Source: XN24 sp047921455
Lineage (GTDB): Bacteria > Pseudomonadota > Gammaproteobacteria > Steroidobacterales > XN24
Assembly: GCA_047921455.1 (NCBI GenBank)
Contig: JBLRWC010000007.1
Span: 1 to 64,000 of the forward strand
Direction: 5' to 3'
DNA length: 64,000 nucleotides
The notes beneath the pieces were generated by a model. That model saw only the letters and a list, made by a program, of their open reading frames with translations, was not told the DNA's origin and made no database searches. Shown here one piece after another: positions 44,048 to 53,667 of the stretch (position 1 is the first letter of the stretch; each line of letters begins with the position of its first letter). Both the position numbers and the translations under genes were made by a program.

Positions 44048-45427
44048 TCAGGCAAGGTGGATCGACACCGCAATCACCAGCGTGATCGAGCCAGCCACAA
44101 ACAACTTGAGCAGCAGGGGCGCCACGAAGCGCAGCCACCGGTCGTAGGGAATGCCGGCGATGCCGAGAATGCCCATGAGCACCGGATTAGTGGGCACGAT
44201 CATATTCGCGAAGCCGTCACCAAACTGGAACGCCAACACCGCGGTCTGGCGGGTGACTCCGACCAGGTCGCCGATGGGCGCCATCAACGGCATGGTGACG
44301 AAGGCCTGGCCTGAACCGGAGGGAATGAACAGGTTAATCACCAGCTGAATAGCCAGCATGCCGATCGCCGCGAGTTCTGCGCCCATGAGTTGCAGTGGCG
44401 CAGACAAGCCGTTGACGATGGTATGCAGCACCTGGCCATCCTCGAGTATCAGGGCGATGGAGCGGGCAAAGCCGATCAGCAGCGCCGTGCTCGCGAGTTC
44501 TGCCGCGCCCTCGGCAAAACGCTTGGCCGTGCCGTTGGCGCCGAGGCCGCCGGCAAGGCCCGCGAACAGGGCCAGCGCCAGGAAAATCGCGCCCAATTCC
44601 AGGATGTACCATTTGGGGAAGGCGATCCCGTAGACCATGGCGCCGAGTGCGGCGAGCGTCATCAGCGCCACGAGCTTGTGCCGCCCGTCCATGCCGGGGT
44701 GCATTTCCACCGGCGCGTGCTGCGCCGCGGAAATATCGTGCACCAGGCTGGCCGCCGGATCGGCCTGCACCTTTCTTGCATAGCGCCAGACGTGGTGGAC
44801 GCCGATCGCCAGGAAGGGCAGGAATATGGCCAGCCGGAAGCCGAGTCCGGAGGCGGGCGGCAGTTCGGCAACCCGCTGGGCGACCAGCACGGTAAACGGG
44901 TTCAACGCCGCCACGCCGTAGCCGATGCCGTAGCCGCAGACCATGATCCCGATGGCGGTGACCGTGTCCATGCGCATTGCGACGCACAAGGAAATCAACA
45001 CCAGCGTGAGCGGAATATATTCCTCTGCGACGCCGAGCGTCGCTGAGCCAGCCGCAAACACGCCCATGCCAAGCGCGATCAGCAGGCCGGGACTATGACC
45101 GACCCGGCGCAGCACGGCCCCCAGCAGGGCGTCGATGGTACCGGTGGCGCGCAGCACGCGGATGGCACCGCCGACAATCAACACAAAGAAGATGATGTCC
45201 TGTGCATCGGCCAGGGCGCGCGGCACCACGGTCAGCAACTCCCAGGGCATCAAGGTGCGCGCGTCGTCGATGACGGCGTAGGTGCCGGGCACAACCACGG
45301 CGCGGCCGTCCTCGGTCAGCACCGTCTCGAACTGCCCCTGGGGCAACAGCCAGGTAGCAAGCAGCGCCACGACCATCATGCCGAACAGCAGGACCAGGGT
45401 ATCGGGAACACGAAACGAGCGACGCAT
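44048..45427 (-). CDS. YfcC-family membrane transporter
   Basis: A 459-residue protein with about 12 helices. It starts MRRSFRVPDTLVLLFGMMVV and contains the YfcC-family strings WELLTVVPRALADAQDIIFF, GSATLGVAEEYIPLTLVLI, LNPFTVLVAQRVAELPPASG and NLFIPSGSGQAFVTMPLMAP. YfcC-type carriers are annotated as basic amino-acid antiporter-like, and some relatives take up C4-dicarboxylates or peptides; the substrate is open. ATG 45427 is used. It lies upstream of the cytochrome gene on the same strand but is separated from it by 244 bp with inverted repeats. Confidence 0.88.
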   Translation of the reverse strand: MRRSFRVPDTLVLLFGMMVVALLATWLLPQGQFETVLTEDGRAVVVPGTYAVIDDARTLMPWELLTVVPRALADAQDIIFFVLIVGGAIRVLRATGTIDALLGAVLRRVGHSPGLLIALGMGVFAAGSATLGVAEEYIPLTLVLISLCVAMRMDTVTAIGIMVCGYGIGYGVAALNPFTVLVAQRVAELPPASGLGFRLAIFLPFLAIGVHHVWRYARKVQADPAASLVHDISAAQHAPVEMHPGMDGRHKLVALMTLAALGAMVYGIAFPKWYILELGAIFLALALFAGLAGGLGANGTAKRFAEGAAELASTALLIGFARSIALILEDGQVLHTIVNGLSAPLQLMGAELAAIGMLAIQLVINLFIPSGSGQAFVTMPLMAPIGDLVGVTRQTAVLAFQFGDGFANMIVPTNPVLMGILGIAGIPYDRWLRFVAPLLLKLFVAGSITLVIAVSIHLA

Positions 45428-45608
45428 GGCGGGGCGGCTCCTCGGGGCAGGCGTGGCTGAAGTGGCGCCAGATGCTGACCGATCGTGCCGCGCGAGGCAA
45501 TGTGCCCGTCGGCATCCACCTGGATCGCCGCAGCGAATATCGACAGCAACCATCGGGTTGCTAAACTGGCAACGCTATCGAAAGTTCGGCGTCACGGAGG
45601 AGCCGCAA

Positions 45609-45740
45609 GTGTACGAACAACCTCAGCTCGGAATTTTCCTCGTGGTCGCGCTGTACGCGATTGCGGGCGTACTGGCCATCATCGGTGGAGTCATGGTGAT
45701 GCGCGTCCGGCGACGTCGCAAGGACAAAGAGAGCAGGTAG
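45609..45740 (+). CDS. Small single-span membrane protein (43 aa)
   Basis: GTG 45609 is preceded by GGAGGAG 7 bases upstream, a strong ribosome site. It opens a 43-residue frame: a short polar start (MYEQPQL), one hydrophobic helix (GIFLVVALYAIAGVLAIIGG), then a basic tail (RVRRRRKDKESR) that would lie in the cytoplasm. It stands 81 bp before the second AbgT gene in the same direction and diverges from the YfcC-like gene. No family is recognised; it may be an accessory subunit of the AbgT carrier. Confidence 0.65.
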   Translation: MYEQPQLGIFLVVALYAIAGVLAIIGGVMVMRVRRRRKDKESR

Positions 45741-45821
45741 CCGGGTGGGGTTTTTGCCTTGACCGCTGGCCTTGTGCCGTGACGCCGCTATACTGCCGCC
45801 TTCGCGCACAGGAGGCAGTCC

Positions 45822-47378
<1,557 letters not shown>

Positions 47379-47388
47379 TATTCAGCGC

Positions 47389-47414
47389 GGGGCACTGCCA
47401 GCTGGCAGTGCCCC
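47389..47414. terminator. Perfect 26-bp palindrome between convergent genes
   Basis: GGGGCACTGCCAG is followed directly by its exact complement, CTGGCAGTGCCCC. It lies between the convergent AbgT and S1/P1 nuclease genes and overlaps neither coding region. Like the palindrome at 16818-16853 it has no spacer and no U-tract; shared bidirectional termination is likely. Confidence 0.6.
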
Positions 47415-47416
47415 CG

Positions 47417-48220
47417 TCAGCGTCCCTGTTTAACGCGACACGCCAGCTCACGGTTCAACAACCATGCGGTCCTGACACCAGCTTGCGCCAGGCGTAGTGC
47501 CGTGAGCTGCCGGCCGGTCTCCGCATAGCGCTGCGAAATCACGGGTACCCGGCGGCGCTGGTCGAAGTCGTAGACCCAGGGCCGCAACTGCTGCGATTCG
47601 CGGGCCCAGTCTTCCAGGGAGCCCGCTTCCCAGTGCCCAGCGCCGAGCGCGACCAGCGGTTCGAGGCTGCGATGGTAGTCGGCGGCACGCAGCCCGGCAC
47701 TGCGCAACAGGCCGCTATCCCAAAGTCGGTGCAGGTTGGTCTCCCGGCCCGCGAAACTGACGGTAACCGTATTGCCGCCGCGGTCCTCGCGGCGCCCGAC
47801 ATGCAGCGGCTGATGTAAATCAACCACCAGGTGCAAAACGAAACTCAGCGCCGCGCGGCGCCGGAGATCGCTCACGCTCTCGTCGCTGAGCAAGGCGAGA
47901 TTATCGCGTATGGCGCTCAGCATGCGCCCGTGACCGGGCGCGCCTTCGACCAGTGCGCTGAGCGGCTCGTCATCGCCGATGTTGATGTAGTGCCAGTCGC
48001 GGGTATGCGCCCAGTCGCTTTCGCCACGGATCGTGTCAGGCCAGGCGGCGGCATCGGCGAGGGTCATCTCTCCCAGCAGGCGATCGATTTCCTCGCGCAC
48101 ATCCGGGCAAAGCCGGTCCGCGGTAATCGCGGTTGCCGCCCGGTGGCCATCGGGACCCCAGGCCAGCGCTGCCGCGGGCAGTAGCAGAACCGCCAGCAAG
48201 GCGAGCCGGACCCGTAACAT
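47417..48220 (-). CDS. S1/P1-type nuclease, exported
   Basis: A 267-residue zinc-dependent nuclease. The signal peptide ends before W21-G-P-D-G-H26, the mature N-terminal Trp and first His that bind the zinc cluster. Further ligands lie in DAAAWPDTIR, DWHYINIGDD, SFVLHLVVDLHQPLHVG and GNTVTVSF. It should cleave single-stranded RNA or DNA (or act as a phosphomonoesterase) outside the inner membrane, for nucleotide scavenging. ATG 48220 overlaps the stop of the MlaC-like gene by one base (TGATG), so the two are coupled. Confidence 0.92.
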   Translation of the reverse strand: MLRVRLALLAVLLLPAAALAWGPDGHRAATAITADRLCPDVREEIDRLLGEMTLADAAAWPDTIRGESDWAHTRDWHYINIGDDEPLSALVEGAPGHGRMLSAIRDNLALLSDESVSDLRRRAALSFVLHLVVDLHQPLHVGRREDRGGNTVTVSFAGRETNLHRLWDSGLLRSAGLRAADYHRSLEPLVALGAGHWEAGSLEDWARESQQLRPWVYDFDQRRRVPVISQRYAETGRQLTALRLAQAGVRTAWLLNRELACRVKQGR

Positions 48221-48879
48221 CAATTAATCCGGGCGCGCAGGCACCGGCCCGCGGCGGTCTCGCGTGCTTCCGGTGGACCGGCCCGCGAGCCCCCCGAAGC
48301 TTCCAGGCGGCCAATAACCGCTTCCAGGCCGTCGCGGCGGAGCTGCTGTGCGAAGGCGTTGCGCAGGCTGAGCACATAAGATTGGCCCTCCCAGCGAGCA
48401 TCGAAAATGCGCCACTGTCCGTTGCCGGAACGCAGTTGCAGGAACACCGGTATCGGCGTCGCCAGTCCGGCGTGAATACGCAGTTCGACTTCCACGCGTT
48501 CCCCGTGCGCCGCGTCGGACGCCGGCGCCACCGTAACGTTATTCGGGGTCAGCAACAGCAATCCGCTGGCATAGCGGTTCACCAGCGAGTTATAGAGGGC
48601 TTCGGCAAATCGGCGCCGCTGGGCGGGATCCGCATCGGACCAGTGTCGACCCAGGATCAACTGGCCGGCATACAGCACGTCGGCCTTCGGCCGCAGTCGG
48701 TGATCCACCAGGCCGCGCACGGCCACGGGATCGGCAGCCAGTTGCAAGCGGCAGTCGGAAACGGCGCCAGCAAGTTCCCGGAGGGTCTCGCTGACGGTCT
48801 GGTGTGCGGAGACAGGGGTGTCGCCAGCCACGGGCGTCGCGAACACCAGCAAGATCGAAAAAATCAATATTCTCATCAT
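48220..48879 (-). CDS. MlaC/Ttg2D-like periplasmic phospholipid-binding protein
   Basis: A 219-residue protein with a signal peptide (MRILIFSILLVFATPVAG) and the MlaC fold: RPKADVLYAGQLILGRHWSD, DPAQRRRFAEALYNSLVNRY and QWRIFDARWEGQSYVLSLRN. MlaC ferries phospholipid between the outer membrane and the MlaFEDB complex. None of the other mla genes is present here, so this is an orphan copy, oddly co-translated with the S1/P1 nuclease. ATG 48879 or 48876 may be the start. Confidence 0.85.
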   Translation of the reverse strand: MMRILIFSILLVFATPVAGDTPVSAHQTVSETLRELAGAVSDCRLQLAADPVAVRGLVDHRLRPKADVLYAGQLILGRHWSDADPAQRRRFAEALYNSLVNRYASGLLLLTPNNVTVAPASDAAHGERVEVELRIHAGLATPIPVFLQLRSGNGQWRIFDARWEGQSYVLSLRNAFAQQLRRDGLEAVIGRLEASGGSRAGPPEARETAAGRCLRARIN

Positions 48880-49029
48880 GCCTGCAAGTATCAGGTGCGC
48901 GCTCCAGCAGGGCAACGCTGTGGCGCGGAAACTGCTGAGCGGCGTGCCGCCTGTCTGTTATGCTCCGGCGCGAGCCGAATCGCGCGGGCGCCGGAGCGCA
49001 CGCGTAAAGCGAAACAGGAGCCCACGGCA

Positions 49030-51504
49030 TTGAATATTCCCGAACACACCTTGCCCGAAGCCCTTGGCTTCGATGACTCGAGCCTGCGGCACGATACGCT
49101 CGTGAAGCTGCTCTACGGCGTTGGCAAGGACATCGACAACGCGACGCCGCATGATCTGTACAGCGCGGTGGCCATGGCGATTCGCGAACGGCTGGTCGGT
49201 CGCTGGCACGAAACCCAGCGACGCATCCGTGCGCAGCAAAGCCGCAAGGTGTATTACCTCTCGCTCGAATTCCTGATGGGGCGAACCTTGCTGAACGCCG
49301 CCATCAACCTGGATCTCGACGCCAGCACCCGCGCCCTGTTGGAAGAAGTCGGCGTGCGCCTGGAGACACTCGTCGAAGAAGAACAGGATGCCGGGCTCGG
49401 CAACGGCGGTCTCGGGCGACTCGCTGCCTGTTTTCTCGATTCGATGGCGACCCTGGACCTGGCGGGTTTCGGCTACGGCATCCGCTACGACTATGGCTTG
49501 TTCGAACAAGGCATCGGCGCAGAAGGCGAGCAACTCGAGCGTCCCAACATCTGGCTGCGATTTCGTAACCTGTGGGAGATCAAGCGCGAGGATATCCGCT
49601 ACGAAGTGCGCCTCGGCGGCACGTGCCGAACCGTGCAGGACGAACACGGCGCCCCGCGCATCGAGTGGGAAGGCGGTCAATGCATCGAAGCGGTGGCCTA
49701 CGACACGCCGGTGCCCGGCAACAACGGTCGGACCGTCAACCACCTGCGACTGTGGGGTGCGCGCTATGCGCCGGAAATCGACCTGGGATTGTTCAACTCG
49801 GGCGATTACGACGCGGCGGTGAAGGCGAAAAACGAAGCCGAGAATATCTCCCGGGTGCTTTACCCGGACGATTCGACCGAGGAGGGCAAGGAACTCCGCA
49901 TCAAGCAGGAATATTTCTTTGTCTCCGCCAGCCTCCAGGACATGTTGCAGGAGCACTTGGCCGCCGGCTACGACCTTGCGGAACTGCCGCACCATGTCGC
50001 CATCCAGCTCAATGACACGCACCCGGCGCTGGCAGTGCCGGAACTGATGCGGCTGTTGATGGATGTGCATGCGCTCTCGTGGGAACAAGCCTGGTCGATT
50101 AGCTGCGGCGTGTTCAGCTATACCAATCACACGCTGCTGCCGGAGGCGCTCGAGACCTGGCCGGTGAGGCTGCTGGAGAAACTGGTGCCGCGGCACTTGG
50201 AAATCATCTATCGCATCAATCGCCAGTTTCTCGACGCGGTGTGGGAACGGTATCCCGGCGACAACGACCGGCGGCGGCGCATGTCCATTATCGACGAGGT
50301 CGGTCACGATGGCCCGCGAGTGCGCATGGCCTGGCTCGCCACCATCGGCGCCAGCCACGTCAACGGCGTCGCTGAACTGCATTCGGACCTGGTGCGGCGA
50401 ACGATTTTCCGCGATTTCGACGAGTTCTATCCGGGTCGCTTCGTGAATGTGACCAACGGCGTGACGCCGCGCCGCTGGATGCGAGCGGCCAACCCGTCCC
50501 TGTCCAGCTTGCTGGACGAGCAGCTGGGCAACGGCTGGGAAAATGACCTGGAGCGCTTGCACGAACTTGTCCCGCGGGCTGACGACGCCGAGTTCAGGGC
50601 CCGTTTCCGAGCGGTCAAGCAGCTCAACAAGCAGCGCCTTGCAAAGTACATCCAGCGCCAGGTCGGGATCACCGTCAGTCCTGACTCCTTGTTCGACGTG
50701 CAGATCAAGCGAATTCACGAGTACAAGCGCCAACTCCTGAATCTCTTGCATGTCATTACGCGCTACAACCGTATCCGCCAGGAACCCGAGCGCGACTGGC
50801 AACCTCGTACGGTGATCTTTGCGGGCAAGGCCGCGCCGGCCTACACCATGGCAAAGCGGATTATCCAGCTGATCAATAATGTCGCCGAAGTAGTCAACGG
50901 CGACTGGACCGTCGGCGATCGGCTCAAGGTGGTTTTCCTGCCGAACTACAGTGTCTCGGCCGCGGAAATCATCATTCCCGGAGCGGACCTGTCGGAACAG
51001 ATATCCACCGCCGGCATGGAAGCGTCGGGAACGGGCAACATGAAGTTCGCCATGAACGGCGCACTCACGATCGGCACACTGGACGGCGCCAATATCGAGA
51101 TTCGCGACGCCGTCGGCGCCGAGAACATTTTCATCTTCGGGCTGACGGCGGATGAAGTTGCAGCGCGGCGCCGGGAAGGTTATTACCCGATTGAGCTGGC
51201 GCGCAGCAACGCCGAGATGGGCGAGGTGCTGCGCCAGGTACGCGACGGTTTCTTTTCCCCCGGGGACCTGCGCCGATTCGCGCCGGTGGTGGATGCCGTC
51301 ATCGCGGATGGCGAGCCGTTCCTTTGCCTGGCGGATTACGAACACTATGTAGATACCCAGGAACGTGTCGACGCCAGGTACCGCGATGCTGAGGACTGGA
51401 CCCGCATGGCCGTCATCAATACCGCCAGCATGGGCCGCTTCTCCAGTGACCGCGCGATCCGGGAGTACGCCGAGCGCATCTGGGAGTTGGGGCCGATCGG
51501 ATAG
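49030..51504 (+). CDS. glgP: Glycogen/starch phosphorylase (TTG start)
   Basis: An 824-residue GT35 phosphorylase: VYYLSLEFLMGRTLLNAAIN, EQDAGLGNGGLGRLAACFLD, IQLNDTHPALAVPELMRLLM, QIKRIHEYKRQLLNLLHV and, at the pyridoxal-phosphate site, SGTGNMKFAMNGALTIGTLD (Lys in EASGTGNMKF). It releases glucose-1-phosphate from alpha-1,4-glucan ends. The start must be TTG 49030 (LNIPEHTLPEALGF): AGGAG lies 9 bases upstream, and the open frame further upstream runs through other genes without homology. First gene of glgP-glgX-malQ; no glgA/B/C is nearby. Confidence 0.96.
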   Translation: MNIPEHTLPEALGFDDSSLRHDTLVKLLYGVGKDIDNATPHDLYSAVAMAIRERLVGRWHETQRRIRAQQSRKVYYLSLEFLMGRTLLNAAINLDLDASTRALLEEVGVRLETLVEEEQDAGLGNGGLGRLAACFLDSMATLDLAGFGYGIRYDYGLFEQGIGAEGEQLERPNIWLRFRNLWEIKREDIRYEVRLGGTCRTVQDEHGAPRIEWEGGQCIEAVAYDTPVPGNNGRTVNHLRLWGARYAPEIDLGLFNSGDYDAAVKAKNEAENISRVLYPDDSTEEGKELRIKQEYFFVSASLQDMLQEHLAAGYDLAELPHHVAIQLNDTHPALAVPELMRLLMDVHALSWEQAWSISCGVFSYTNHTLLPEALETWPVRLLEKLVPRHLEIIYRINRQFLDAVWERYPGDNDRRRRMSIIDEVGHDGPRVRMAWLATIGASHVNGVAELHSDLVRRTIFRDFDEFYPGRFVNVTNGVTPRRWMRAANPSLSSLLDEQLGNGWENDLERLHELVPRADDAEFRARFRAVKQLNKQRLAKYIQRQVGITVSPDSLFDVQIKRIHEYKRQLLNLLHVITRYNRIRQEPERDWQPRTVIFAGKAAPAYTMAKRIIQLINNVAEVVNGDWTVGDRLKVVFLPNYSVSAAEIIIPGADLSEQISTAGMEASGTGNMKFAMNGALTIGTLDGANIEIRDAVGAENIFIFGLTADEVAARRREGYYPIELARSNAEMGEVLRQVRDGFFSPGDLRRFAPVVDAVIADGEPFLCLADYEHYVDTQERVDARYRDAEDWTRMAVINTASMGRFSSDRAIREYAERIWELGPIG

Positions 51505-51507
51505 ATC

Positions 51508-53667
51508 ATGGATGATGTTGTCACCGTCCGCGGTTTGAACGAGACGCCGGTACGCGCCATGCCGACGATGCGGGCGGGCAGGGCACTGCCGCTGGGCGCC
51601 ACCTGGACCGGCGACGGCGTCAACTTTGCCCTGTTTTCCGCCCACGCAGAAGCCGTCTACCTCTGCCTTTTCGATGCTGCCGGCCAGCGCGAACTCGCGC
51701 GCATCCGGTTGCCGGAACGCAGTGGCGATACTTGGCACGGCTTTTTGCCCGGTGCGGGTCCGGGACTGGTCTACGGCTACCGCGTCCATGGCCGGTATGC
51801 GCCTCGCCAGGGGCAACGTTTCAATAAGCACAAGCTGCTCCTCGATCCGTATGCGCGCAGCCTCGCCGGCGAGCTGCGCTACGACCAGAGCATCTATGGG
51901 TTCAGCCATGGCGGCGTGCAGGAATGGCGCCAGGACATCCGCGACAGCGCCAGCAGCGTCCCCAAGGCGCGCGTCGTGGACCCGCACGCTTTCGACTGGC
52001 GCGGCGACCGGTTGCCGCGCACGCCGATGGACCGTACGGTGATTTATGAATTGCATACCCGCGGCTTCACCCGGCTGCACCCGGGCGTGCCGGCCCACTT
52101 GCGGGGTACTTACCTCGGGCTGGCACAACCCGCGGTGCTCGACTACCTGGTCGACCTCGGCGTCACAGCAGTCGAACTAATGCCGGTGCAACAGTTTATC
52201 AGCGAACCCCGCTTGCACGAGCAGGGGTTGGCGAATTACTGGGGTTACAACACGCTGGCATTCTTCGCACCGCATGCCGCCTACTCGCTGGCGGACCCGG
52301 TGCGTGAGTTCCGGGAAATGGTGCGCGCCATGCACGGTGCCGGACTGGAAGTGATTCTCGACGTGGTATTCAACCACACGGCGGAAGGCAGCGACCGGGG
52401 ACCGACGCTGTCCATGCGTGGCCTGGATAACCTCAGTTATTACCGGCTCCAGCCGCAGGACTTGCGCCACTATGTCAACTGGACGGGCTGTGGCAATACG
52501 CTCAATCTCGATCATGCCGAAGTGCGCCGGATGGTGCTCGATTGCCTGCGCTATTGGGTGACCGATATGCACGTGGACGGGTTTCGCTTCGACCTCGCGA
52601 CCACGCTCGGTCGCGAAGGCGAGGCCTTCGAGCGCGACGGTCGCTTTTTCAAAGCGCTCAGCGCCGATCCCGTGCTGGCCGGCGTCAAGCTGATCGCGGA
52701 ACCATGGGACCTCGGGCCGGACGGGTATCGGCTCGGTGGATTTCCCCGGCCGTGGGCTGAATGGAACGACCGCTTTCGCGATACCGCACGCGGCTATTGG
52801 CGTGGCGATGCGGGGCTCGTGCCCCGGTTCGCCGAGCGGCTGGCGGGTTCCAGCGAGCAGTTTGCTGCCAGCGGGCGCGGGCCCTGCGCGAGCATTAACT
52901 ACGTCGCCTGCCACGATGGCTTCACCTTGCGCGACACCGTCAGCTACGCGCACAAGCACAACCTGGCCAACGGCGAGGACAATACTGATGGTGACGGGCA
53001 TGCCATCTCGTGGAATCACGGCAGCGAGGGTCATACCGATGACCCGGAAATCATCGCCGTACGCTATCGGCAACAACGCAACCTGCTGGCCACCTTGCTG
53101 CTGTCCCAGGGCGTACCGATGTTGCAGGCAGGCGACGAGTTTGGTCGTACCCAGCGCGGCAACAACAACGCCTATTGCCAGGACAATGAGGTGTCATGGG
53201 TGGACTGGCGCCTCGCGCAGAGTAACGCCGGGCTGCTGGATTTCGTGCGCCGCCTGGTCGAAATCCGTGCCGCCAACCCGGTCTTCCGGCGACATGAATT
53301 CCTCGCCGGCGTACAGCGCGATGCCACGCGTTTCAAGGACGTCGCGTGGTTGAAAGCCGATGGCAGCGAACTCGGCCCGGCTGACTGGTCCGACCCGCAA
53401 CTGCGCGCTTTCGCCATGTTACTCGACAGCACCGGCCTGCCGCCGACCCAGCTCGATCCCGACGTCGGCGACAGCTTCCTGGTGTTGTTCAATGCGACTA
53501 CTGAAATGGTTGAGTTCACGCTGCCTTCACCCATCACGAACGCTGTCTGGGAGGTGGCATTGGACACCAGCCAGGACGCCGTGACAGTTCCATCCGCGGC
53601 TTATCAAAAGGGCCACGGCTATCGGCTGGCGCCAAGTTCACTCGCGTTGCTGGTGGATCATGACTGA
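51508..53667 (+). CDS. glgX: Glycogen debranching enzyme
   Basis: A 719-residue GH13 protein: an N-terminal CBM48-like domain (GATWTGDGVNFALFSAHAEA) and a catalytic barrel with EVILDVVFNHTAEGS, DGFRFDLATTLGRE (nucleophile Asp), KLIAEPWDLGPDGYRLGGFP (acid Glu) and NYVACHDGFTLRDTVSY (transition-state Asp). GlgX removes short alpha-1,6 branches left by phosphorylase. It starts 4 bases after the glgP stop, and its last 8 bases overlap malQ, so the three enzymes act together in glucan breakdown. Confidence 0.96.
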   Translation: MDDVVTVRGLNETPVRAMPTMRAGRALPLGATWTGDGVNFALFSAHAEAVYLCLFDAAGQRELARIRLPERSGDTWHGFLPGAGPGLVYGYRVHGRYAPRQGQRFNKHKLLLDPYARSLAGELRYDQSIYGFSHGGVQEWRQDIRDSASSVPKARVVDPHAFDWRGDRLPRTPMDRTVIYELHTRGFTRLHPGVPAHLRGTYLGLAQPAVLDYLVDLGVTAVELMPVQQFISEPRLHEQGLANYWGYNTLAFFAPHAAYSLADPVREFREMVRAMHGAGLEVILDVVFNHTAEGSDRGPTLSMRGLDNLSYYRLQPQDLRHYVNWTGCGNTLNLDHAEVRRMVLDCLRYWVTDMHVDGFRFDLATTLGREGEAFERDGRFFKALSADPVLAGVKLIAEPWDLGPDGYRLGGFPRPWAEWNDRFRDTARGYWRGDAGLVPRFAERLAGSSEQFAASGRGPCASINYVACHDGFTLRDTVSYAHKHNLANGEDNTDGDGHAISWNHGSEGHTDDPEIIAVRYRQQRNLLATLLLSQGVPMLQAGDEFGRTQRGNNNAYCQDNEVSWVDWRLAQSNAGLLDFVRRLVEIRAANPVFRRHEFLAGVQRDATRFKDVAWLKADGSELGPADWSDPQLRAFAMLLDSTGLPPTQLDPDVGDSFLVLFNATTEMVEFTLPSPITNAVWEVALDTSQDAVTVPSAAYQKGHGYRLAPSSLALLVDHD

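Noticed and set aside
48133..49029. Long N-terminal extension of glycogen phosphorylase
   Set aside because: The frame is open upstream of TTG 49030, but it runs through the oppositely oriented MlaC-like gene and shows no phosphorylase sequence.
48958..52128. Open frame of 1056 codons on the minus strand over glgP and glgX
   Set aside because: It lies fully antisense to two clear enzymes, has no recognisable domain and no ribosome site. In GC-rich DNA the antisense frame of real genes is often open.
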